DNA of 64,000 nt from Vagococcus luciliae (GTDB lineage Bacteria; Bacillota; Bacilli; Lactobacillales; Vagococcaceae). Position numbers and translations under genes: made by a program. Position 1 is the stretch's first letter, and the number at the start of each line of letters is the position of its first letter. Shown in pieces: positions 57,569 to 64,000 of the stretch. The notes under the pieces were generated by a model. That model saw only the letters and a list, made by a program, of their open reading frames with translations. It made no database searches and was not told where the DNA came from. Where the stretch lies: contig NZ_CP102451.1 of assembly GCF_024637875.1 (NCBI RefSeq), positions 995,001 to 1,059,000 on the forward strand, written 5' to 3'.

Positions 57569-59164
57569 ATGGGAAAAGAATTAAATAGTAAATTATACGG
57601 AGCAGCAGATAACTTAAGAAGTAAAATGGATGCATCAGAATATAAAAACTATTTGTTAGGACTAATTTTTTATAAATACTTATCAGACAAATTATTATTA
57701 GAAGTTGTTGAACAAGCAGGAGAATCTATAGAGGACTATCCAACACAAACAGAACAAACAGAACTTTATAAGTCATTATTAGAGGATGAAGATACAAGAG
57801 ATGATTTGATTGAAACATTGGAAGATATTTTGAATTATGTCATTGCACCAGAGTATTTATTTAATGTGTTAACGGCTCAAGCCAAAGCAAATACCTTTCA
57901 GTTAAATGATTTGAAAAAAGCATTTGCTAACTTGTCTAATACATATGATCAATTTATTGGTTTATTTGATGATGTGGATTTGTCTTCGAGAAAATTAGGA
58001 AATGATGAACAACAACAAAATATCACCATCACGGAAGTCTTAAAAAAATTGGATGACATTGATGTGCTTGGTCATGAGGGTGATGTGATTGGGGATGCGT
58101 ATGAGTTTCTGATTGGGCAATTCGCCTCAGAAGCTGGTAAAAAAGCCGGGGAATTTTACACACCAGCTGAAGTATCAGTGATGATGGCTCGTATAGCTGC
58201 AATAGGACAAGAAGATAAAAAATTATTCAGTGTATATGACCCAACAATGGGATCTGGCTCGTTGATGTTGCATATTCGTGATTATATCAATCATCCAGAT
58301 AATGTGAAATACCACGGACAAGAGTTAAATACGACTACTTTTAATTTAGCAAAAATGAATCTTATCTTACATGGTGTGGATAAAGAAGATATGAATCTTA
58401 GAAACGGTGATACTTTAAATAAAGATTGGCCTACTAATGAGCCTTACACATTTGATTCAGTTGTGATGAATCCTCCATACTCAGCAAAATGGTCAGCCGA
58501 TGCAACTTTTTTAGATGATGCACGTTTTAATCGTTATGGAAAATTAGCTCCAAAATCAAAAGCCGATTTTGCCTTTTTATTACATGGTTTTTATCATTTA
58601 AAAGATACAGGAACAATGGCGATTGTGTTACCTCATGGTGTGTTATTTAGAGGAGCAGCAGAAGGTGTGATACGTAAAAAATTATTAGAAGACGGTAGTA
58701 TTGATGCTGTGATTGGTATGCCGGCTAATCTATTCTTTGGGACCTCTATTCCAACGACTGTTATCATCTTGAAGAAAAATAAAACGACCAGGGATGTATT
58801 GTTTATTGATGCCAGTCGAGAGTTTGAAAAAGGAAAAAATCAAAATAAACTATCTAATGAAAACATCGATAAAATAGTCGAAACATATAAAGAGAGAAAA
58901 AATATCGATAAATACTCTCATGTAGCGACATTTGATGAAATCAAAGAAAATGACTATAACTTAAATATCCCTCGCTATGTTGACACATTTGAAGAAGAAG
59001 AGCCAGTCGATATGGAAAAAGTTGGACAAGAATTAAAAGAAATACGAGAAGAAAAGAAAAAACTTAACAGTGAACTTGAAAGCATGATACGCTCACTAAC
59101 ATATAGCAAGGAAGATGAAGCGTGGATAAAAGGGGCATTAGAGGTGTTTAGTGATGATAAATAA
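57569..59164 (+). CDS. hsdM: Type I restriction-modification system M subunit
   Basis: The 531-residue N6-adenine methyltransferase has an HsdM N-terminal helical domain, motif I DPTMGSGSLMLHI near residue 224 and motif IV NPPY at residues 301-304. Motif YGKLAPKSKADFAFLLHGF follows. M subunits join S to methylate the recognition site and R to cut unmodified DNA. Length and motifs are normal. The end overlaps the hsdS start. Confidence 0.95.
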   Translation: MGKELNSKLYGAADNLRSKMDASEYKNYLLGLIFYKYLSDKLLLEVVEQAGESIEDYPTQTEQTELYKSLLEDEDTRDDLIETLEDILNYVIAPEYLFNVLTAQAKANTFQLNDLKKAFANLSNTYDQFIGLFDDVDLSSRKLGNDEQQQNITITEVLKKLDDIDVLGHEGDVIGDAYEFLIGQFASEAGKKAGEFYTPAEVSVMMARIAAIGQEDKKLFSVYDPTMGSGSLMLHIRDYINHPDNVKYHGQELNTTTFNLAKMNLILHGVDKEDMNLRNGDTLNKDWPTNEPYTFDSVVMNPPYSAKWSADATFLDDARFNRYGKLAPKSKADFAFLLHGFYHLKDTGTMAIVLPHGVLFRGAAEGVIRKKLLEDGSIDAVIGMPANLFFGTSIPTTVIILKKNKTTRDVLFIDASREFEKGKNQNKLSNENIDKIVETYKERKNIDKYSHVATFDEIKENDYNLNIPRYVDTFEEEEPVDMEKVGQELKEIREEKKKLNSELESMIRSLTYSKEDEAWIKGALEVFSDDK

Positions 59165-60338
59165 ACAAGTACCTAGTATTCGTTTTAGTGGATTTACTGA
59201 CGCTTGGGAACAGCGTAAAGTTGGAGATATTTTTGATGTAACTAGAGGTAAAGTATTATCCTCAGATAAAATTAGCGAAAAATGTAATATAGAAATGAAA
59301 TATCCTGTATATTCTTCGCAGACTAAAAATAATGGATTGATGGGTTATTTTAATGAGTATTTATTTGATACAGCGATAACATGGACTACAGATGGAGCAA
59401 ATGCAGGTACTGTAAATTTCAGAGAAGGCAAATTTTATAGTACAAATGTAAATGGAGTTCTATTATCTGATAAAGGGTTTGCAAATAATACAATTGCAGA
59501 GATATTGAATTTGGAGGCATGGAAACATGTATCTAAAGTTGGAAATCCTAAACTAATGAATAATATTATGAGTGAAATAAAGATACATATTCCCAAATGT
59601 ATGCAAGAACAAACTCATATCGGCAACTTCTTCAAACAACTTGATGACACTATCGCACTTCATCAGCGTGAGCTAGATTTACTCAAAGAACAGAAAAAAG
59701 GATTTTTACAAAAAATGTTCCCTAAAAAAGATGAAACTGTACCTGAAATTCGATTTGAAGGATTTACTGACGCTTGGGAACAGCGTAAGTTAGAAGATGG
59801 TGTTACCAAAGTTGGTGATGGACTTCATGGAACCCCTAAGTATTTTGATAATGGAGGTATTTATTTTCTAAATGGTAATAACATTATAGATGGTAAAATA
59901 AAAATTACTCATGAAACTAAACAAGTCACAAAAGAAGAACAATCAGTTAATGATAAGTTGCTGAATAATAAAACTATTTTAATGTCTATAAATGGAACAA
60001 TTGGTAATTTAGCATTTTATAACAATGAGCCTGTTATGCTAGGGAAAAGTGTAGCTTACATTATTGTATCTACATATGATAAATACTTTTTATATTATGT
60101 TCTACAAACAAATAACACTCTAAAATTTTTTTTAAATCATCTGACAGGCACTACAATTAAAAATTTAGGATTAAAGACAATTAGAGAAACTCCAATAAAA
60201 TCACCTAAAAATGTTGAAGAACAAACCAAAATTGGTAACTTCTTCAAACAATTAGATGATACTATCGCACTTCATCAGCGTGAGTTGGAAGAGTTAAAAG
60301 AAATGAAAAAAGGATTTTTACAAAAAATGTTTGTATAA
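59154..60338 (+). CDS. hsdS: Type I restriction-modification system specificity subunit
   Basis: The 394-residue S subunit has two target-recognition domains, each headed by GFTDAWEQRK and ended by a conserved helix (IGNFFKQLDDTIALHQREL then KKGFLQKMF). This internal duplication is visible at both DNA and protein level. Domain 1 spans about residues 20-160 and domain 2 about 215-360. ATG 59154 is preferred over GTG 59151 since a GAGGTG ribosome site lies 7 bp upstream of it. The recognised DNA sequence cannot be deduced. Recombination between duplicated blocks could change specificity. Confidence 0.93.
   Translation: MINKQVPSIRFSGFTDAWEQRKVGDIFDVTRGKVLSSDKISEKCNIEMKYPVYSSQTKNNGLMGYFNEYLFDTAITWTTDGANAGTVNFREGKFYSTNVNGVLLSDKGFANNTIAEILNLEAWKHVSKVGNPKLMNNIMSEIKIHIPKCMQEQTHIGNFFKQLDDTIALHQRELDLLKEQKKGFLQKMFPKKDETVPEIRFEGFTDAWEQRKLEDGVTKVGDGLHGTPKYFDNGGIYFLNGNNIIDGKIKITHETKQVTKEEQSVNDKLLNNKTILMSINGTIGNLAFYNNEPVMLGKSVAYIIVSTYDKYFLYYVLQTNNTLKFFLNHLTGTTIKNLGLKTIRETPIKSPKNVEEQTKIGNFFKQLDDTIALHQRELEELKEMKKGFLQKMFV
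59190..59788 (+). repeat. Exact 29-bp direct repeats inside hsdS
   Basis: The same 29 bases encoding GFTDAWEQR(K) occur at 59190-59218 and 59760-59788, 570 bp apart. A longer, less exact duplication codes for the conserved helices near 59620-59720 and 60234-60331. Confidence 0.9.
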
Positions 60339-60343
60339 AAAGC

Positions 60344-60370
60344 GTCGATAGGTGTTTATCGCCTATCGAC
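60344..60370. other. Perfect 9-bp hairpin between hsdS and hsdR
   Basis: GTCGATAGG (60344-60352) and CCTATCGAC (60362-60370) are exact inverted copies with a 9-base loop. No T run follows, so it is not a typical terminator; it may affect mRNA stability or separate S from R expression. Confidence 0.6.
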
Positions 60371-60407
60371 AACTTATCAAAATTGTTGGTTAAAAAGGAG
60401 TGAAAAA

Positions 60408-63400
60408 ATGGATTATGGATTAAATGAATTAGAGGTTGAAGATAGACTGATTTCAGTTCTTGGTGAGGGACATAACCAGTGGAATTATCGTCCTGATTTA
60501 AAAACGGAACAAGATTTATGGGATAATCTACGTCAGAAAATCAGTCAAAATAATGTCGCAGAATTACAAGATGTTCCACTGACAGATGATGAGTTTGATC
60601 GTATTAAGGTTGAGCTACTAAATAAAACACGTACACCTTTTGATGCGGCAAAATGGCTGAAAGGTGAAAATGGGATAGCACGTATTTCGATTGAGCGTGA
60701 TGATGATTTAGGGAGTGCCTCTTTGATTTTATTTACCAAAGATTATACTGGTGGGTTATCAAGTTATGAGGTGGTTCATCAGATAGCGACTCAACCAAGT
60801 GAAGACGGTGGACGAAATCGCCGTTTTGATGTGACACTGCTAATCAACGGGCTACCGATTGTACAGATTGAACTAAAACAAGTTGCAGCAAAAGACGGTA
60901 TATTTCAAGCATTTAATCAAATAAAAAAATACGCAGAAGAAGGATTATTTCGTAATAACATTTTTTCAACGTTGCAATTATTTGTCGTATCTAATGAAAC
61001 GACAACACGATATTTTGCGAATGCATTACCAAAAGATTTACATCATAAATTCATGTTTAGTTGGCGAACAAAAGACAATCAAAAAGTGGATAATATCTAT
61101 GAGTTTAGTAAGCAAATGTTAAATATCCCTGATGCTCATCGACTGATTGCTGATTATATGATTGTGAGTGAAGATCAAGATAGTAAAGTGTTGATGGTAT
61201 TACACCCATATCAGATACATGCGTTTGAAGCAGCTTTTAAAGCAGCAGTTAAACATCAATCTGGTTATATTTGGCACGCGACTGGTAGTGGGAAAACAAT
61301 TACCAGTTTTGTCACGACAAAGTTATTAGCAAAAAAATCCGGGATAGATCGGACGATTATGTTAGTAGACAGGACAGATTTAGACAATCAGACAACCACA
61401 GAATTTACTAAATTTGCTTCTGAATACAATACTGGGATATCAAGTGGTGAAGCCAAAAGTAATGCTTTAATAGTTGGAACAGATAGTGCACGTGACTTAA
61501 GTGATGAGCTACTATCGGGAGAAAACAGCAATACAATTATCATTACCACAAGACAGAAATTAGAAGCAGCACTAAGATATGCTGAGAAACAAGAACAAAA
61601 AAAAGGAAGCAATAAATTTCAAAAACTCAAATCTCAACATATTGTATTTGTTGTAGACGAGTGTCATAGAGCGATTAGTGCTGAGGGAATGGAAAATATA
61701 AAAGAGTTCTTTCCAAATTCAACGTGGTTTGGTTTTACGGGGACCCCGATATTTGACGTTAATAAAAAACAAGCCAAAGGGCAACTTGCAAGAACAACTG
61801 ATGATCAATATGGCGATTGTTTACATACTTATACCATCAAAAATGCCTTAGAAGATAAATCAGTATTAGGATTTCAAGTGGAGCATAGTGATACCATTGA
61901 TCAAGATAGTCTACACTCTCATATTTTTTCTCAATTAAGACAAAAAGATGAATCAGGTAAGTTTGATGATGAGACATTATCAAAGAGGATTGATGAGATG
62001 GATGGTTTGAAAAAAGAAACATATATTAAACCATCTACCTATGAAACAGATGAGCATATAGATGAAGTGATTAAAAAGATTTTTAAACCAAATGATGCTT
62101 ATACAAAATTCGATTTTCGAAATGGGCGTCCTCAAAAGTCAGCTATTTTAACCACCAGCTCAATTGAGATGGCAAAACGTTTTTATCATAAAATCAAAGA
62201 GCTAACTGCTGATAAAGATTGGATGACAGAACTTTTTGGCGAAAAAGGTTTAAGACAAGGTCGAACAATGGCTGATCCTGATTTTCCACGCATTGCAATT
62301 ACGTATTCGGTTGATGAAAATGATGTGGACTCTCACGACAATCAAAAAGAAATGTCAGAAATTATTTCTGATTACAACGAATATTATGGCACGTCTTGGA
62401 GTATAGCAGATATTAAACGATACAATGGAGATATCAATAACCGTTTAGCTCGTAAAAAAGGTGAGTTTAAAGAATTTGGTAATCACTTAGATTTAGTGAT
62501 AGTTGTTGATAGATTATTAACAGGATTTGATGCACCTACTATCCAAACACTGTATGTTGATCGAACACTAAGTTACGCTAATTTGATTCAAGCTTTTTCT
62601 AGAACGAATAGAACGTTTCCAGAAAAAACAAAAGGAATGATAGTGACGTTTCGTTATCCACATACAATGGAGAAGAATGTAGAGGAGGCCACAAAACTCT
62701 ATTCTCATGAACAAGAAAAGACAGATTTAATCTATCCGACTTATGATGAATCTAAAGCAAAGTTTAATGAGTCATATAAAGAACTAGAGGAAATACTGTT
62801 TGATTATCCTGAGGGGATCGACGAAAAATCAGAAGTTGAAGCTAAAATAACCTATGTGAAAAGTTATCAAGCGTTTAACAATGCCTTTGAGTCCTTAGTA
62901 ACATATGACGAATATAATGATGAATTAACGAATGACGGCATTAAATATGATCCGACATTACAAGAAAAAGTTAGTTTATTGGAAGAACAGTTGGGACATT
63001 ATGAAACAATCAAAGGCTCTCTTATAGATGAAACAACGCCACCAATGTTACTAACAGATGTTGAATTTTTTAGCGATTATGGTTCGAAATTGTATGATAT
63101 TGATACAGCATATATTAATAAACTATTAGGAACGTATGCGCCACATCGTACAGATATTCGTGAAGAGTTTGAAGAAGCCCTTTCTAAAATGAATAAATCA
63201 GATGTTGTCAAAGAAATTTATTATCAAATGTTAAATGATGTGGATAGCGGTAAAATTTCTCCGGATGAAGATTTATTTAGCGTGAAGCGGGAATACTTTA
63301 CGAAAGAACGTAATCATTTAATTGAAGAATTTTCTAATGAATGGTGTGTATCATCAAATGAATTGAAAACATCAGCTATGCAATATGAGATTGGTATGAA

Positions 63401-63563
63401 AGAGATACCTAACATTAAAAAGGTAAATAAAAGTAGAGATTTGGATACTTACAGGTTGAAATATCCTGAAGTAAAACCATTAAAATATAATGGCATGTTA
63501 AAAAATGCTTGGCTTGAGTTACTTGATACAAGAGTTATTCCATTAACAGAAGAGTTGAGATAG
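60408..63563 (+). CDS. hsdR: Type I restriction enzyme R subunit
   Basis: The 1051-residue protein has the PD-(D/E)xK nuclease near residues 140-157 (FDVTLLINGLPIVQIELKQ; E155, K157). The helicase Walker A ATGSGKT is at 291-297, DECH at 417-420, FTGTP follows and FSRTNR is near residue 731. It translocates DNA and cuts at a distance from unmodified sites, together with HsdM and HsdS. A ribosome site (AAAAAGGAG) lies before the start, and a hairpin separates it from hsdS. Length is within the usual range. Confidence 0.94.
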   Translation: MDYGLNELEVEDRLISVLGEGHNQWNYRPDLKTEQDLWDNLRQKISQNNVAELQDVPLTDDEFDRIKVELLNKTRTPFDAAKWLKGENGIARISIERDDDLGSASLILFTKDYTGGLSSYEVVHQIATQPSEDGGRNRRFDVTLLINGLPIVQIELKQVAAKDGIFQAFNQIKKYAEEGLFRNNIFSTLQLFVVSNETTTRYFANALPKDLHHKFMFSWRTKDNQKVDNIYEFSKQMLNIPDAHRLIADYMIVSEDQDSKVLMVLHPYQIHAFEAAFKAAVKHQSGYIWHATGSGKTITSFVTTKLLAKKSGIDRTIMLVDRTDLDNQTTTEFTKFASEYNTGISSGEAKSNALIVGTDSARDLSDELLSGENSNTIIITTRQKLEAALRYAEKQEQKKGSNKFQKLKSQHIVFVVDECHRAISAEGMENIKEFFPNSTWFGFTGTPIFDVNKKQAKGQLARTTDDQYGDCLHTYTIKNALEDKSVLGFQVEHSDTIDQDSLHSHIFSQLRQKDESGKFDDETLSKRIDEMDGLKKETYIKPSTYETDEHIDEVIKKIFKPNDAYTKFDFRNGRPQKSAILTTSSIEMAKRFYHKIKELTADKDWMTELFGEKGLRQGRTMADPDFPRIAITYSVDENDVDSHDNQKEMSEIISDYNEYYGTSWSIADIKRYNGDINNRLARKKGEFKEFGNHLDLVIVVDRLLTGFDAPTIQTLYVDRTLSYANLIQAFSRTNRTFPEKTKGMIVTFRYPHTMEKNVEEATKLYSHEQEKTDLIYPTYDESKAKFNESYKELEEILFDYPEGIDEKSEVEAKITYVKSYQAFNNAFESLVTYDEYNDELTNDGIKYDPTLQEKVSLLEEQLGHYETIKGSLIDETTPPMLLTDVEFFSDYGSKLYDIDTAYINKLLGTYAPHRTDIREEFEEALSKMNKSDVVKEIYYQMLNDVDSGKISPDEDLFSVKREYFTKERNHLIEEFSNEWCVSSNELKTSAMQYEIGMKEIPNIKKVNKSRDLDTYRLKYPEVKPLKYNGMLKNAWLELLDTRVIPLTEELR

Positions 63564-63639
63564 AGAAATAAAGGTGTACACAAATGAAGAAATTTATTTG
63601 TGTGAAAATAAATGGTAACGGTTTAAAAAGGGGTTGTAG

Positions 63640-64000
63640 GTGTTGGGAAGTAGTATTATGTTTATTGGAAATGCCCATCCGGTGTATTTACCGTATTGGC
63701 AAAATAAGAGAAAAGTAAAATACATTGACAAAGAAGAGTTTTATCAAGATTTATTGACCTATTGTCAAACGGACATAAACTCAAAATCTAGTGTAATTAT
63801 AAATAAATTAGAAAATAAATATAAGACAAAAAGGCTGAAAGATGAAACCATTAAACGTATTCACATGTCTTATCGTGACATATTATCCGGTCGAAAAATA
63901 AATAAGCGTTCTATTAAGTTGATATTAAATAATGAACTTGTGGCAAGTTTGGAGAAGCATGATGTGGATGCCCGTGTCATCAAAAGTATTTGCCAATATC
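63640..64000 (+). CDS. Incomplete unrecognised gene at window end
   Basis: An open frame runs to the window edge. GTG 63640 follows AAAAAGGGG by 6 bp and gives a start MLGSSIMFIGNAHPVYLPYW; TTG 63643 and ATG 63658 are alternatives. At least 120 residues, rich in Lys, Tyr and Ile, with no signal peptide or membrane helix. A short helical region near IKRIHMSYRDILSGRKINKRS might bind nucleic acid. No family recognised. It lies 77 bp after hsdR. Confidence 0.5.
   Translation, partial: MLGSSIMFIGNAHPVYLPYWQNKRKVKYIDKEEFYQDLLTYCQTDINSKSSVIINKLENKYKTKRLKDETIKRIHMSYRDILSGRKINKRSIKLILNNELVASLEKHDVDARVIKSICQY

Overview
The window is low-GC Firmicutes DNA. The 16S rRNA, the RexAB (not AddAB) recombination nuclease, and the dlt operon with dltX and LPXTG/Mga genes all point to Lactobacillales. 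The 16S sequence and gene set look most like Vagococcus or a close Enterococcaceae relative; genus placement is inference, because no alignment could be run. Nothing looks plasmid- or prophage-borne. There is one rRNA operon and a defence-type region at the right end.

Left end (1-7.7 kb): a glycan catabolism locus. It has a GH125 exo-alpha-mannosidase (cut by the window edge), a GntR-type regulator, a GH84 beta-N-acetylglucosaminidase, a GH92 alpha-mannosidase and an APC permease. None of the three glycosidases has a signal peptide, so glycans are probably imported and trimmed inside the cell. A shared palindrome, ATGATATATCAT, lies in pairs before GH125 and GH92 and is the likely operator of the GntR protein. 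The permease appears to start at a non-AUG codon.

7.8-17.4 kb: rexB and rexA (overlapping), a DUF975 membrane protein, and dinB under a LexA-like box. 17.4-22.9 kb: an rRNA operon with two sigma-A promoters, 16S, tRNA-Ala(TGC), 23S, 5S and a terminator. 23.1-27.5 kb: dltX-dltA-dltB-dltC-dltD for teichoic acid D-alanylation.

27.5-34.3 kb: a sulfur module. A LysR regulator diverges from a YeeE/YedE (TsuA-like) transporter, a CoA-disulfide reductase/rhodanese fusion and a TauCAB-like ABC importer. No desulfonating enzyme is present. 34.4-38.3 kb: a lysozyme-like lipoprotein gene and a convergent alpha-carbonic anhydrase. Between them sits a four-gene cassette of unrecognised membrane/coiled-coil proteins, bounded by two copies of the same terminator hairpin. 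This cassette is the strongest candidate here for an undescribed system.

38.5-46 kb: a membrane-anchored glycerophosphodiesterase, a HAD hydrolase, the ribosome-assembly GTPase YsxC, and a flavodoxin plus pyruvate:flavodoxin oxidoreductase pair. 46-55.5 kb: a Mga-type regulator diverging from a VWA/MucBP LPXTG adhesin with eight 74-residue repeats, then a Bce-type two-component system and ABC transporter. 55.6-64 kb: two unrecognised minus-strand genes opposite a type I restriction-modification operon (a half-size S-like protein, HsdM, HsdS, HsdR). The restriction promoter is bracketed by a repeated sequence. An incomplete unrecognised gene closes the window.

Several convergent gene pairs share bidirectional terminators that overlap their stop codons, and hairpin terminators also lie inside several operons.
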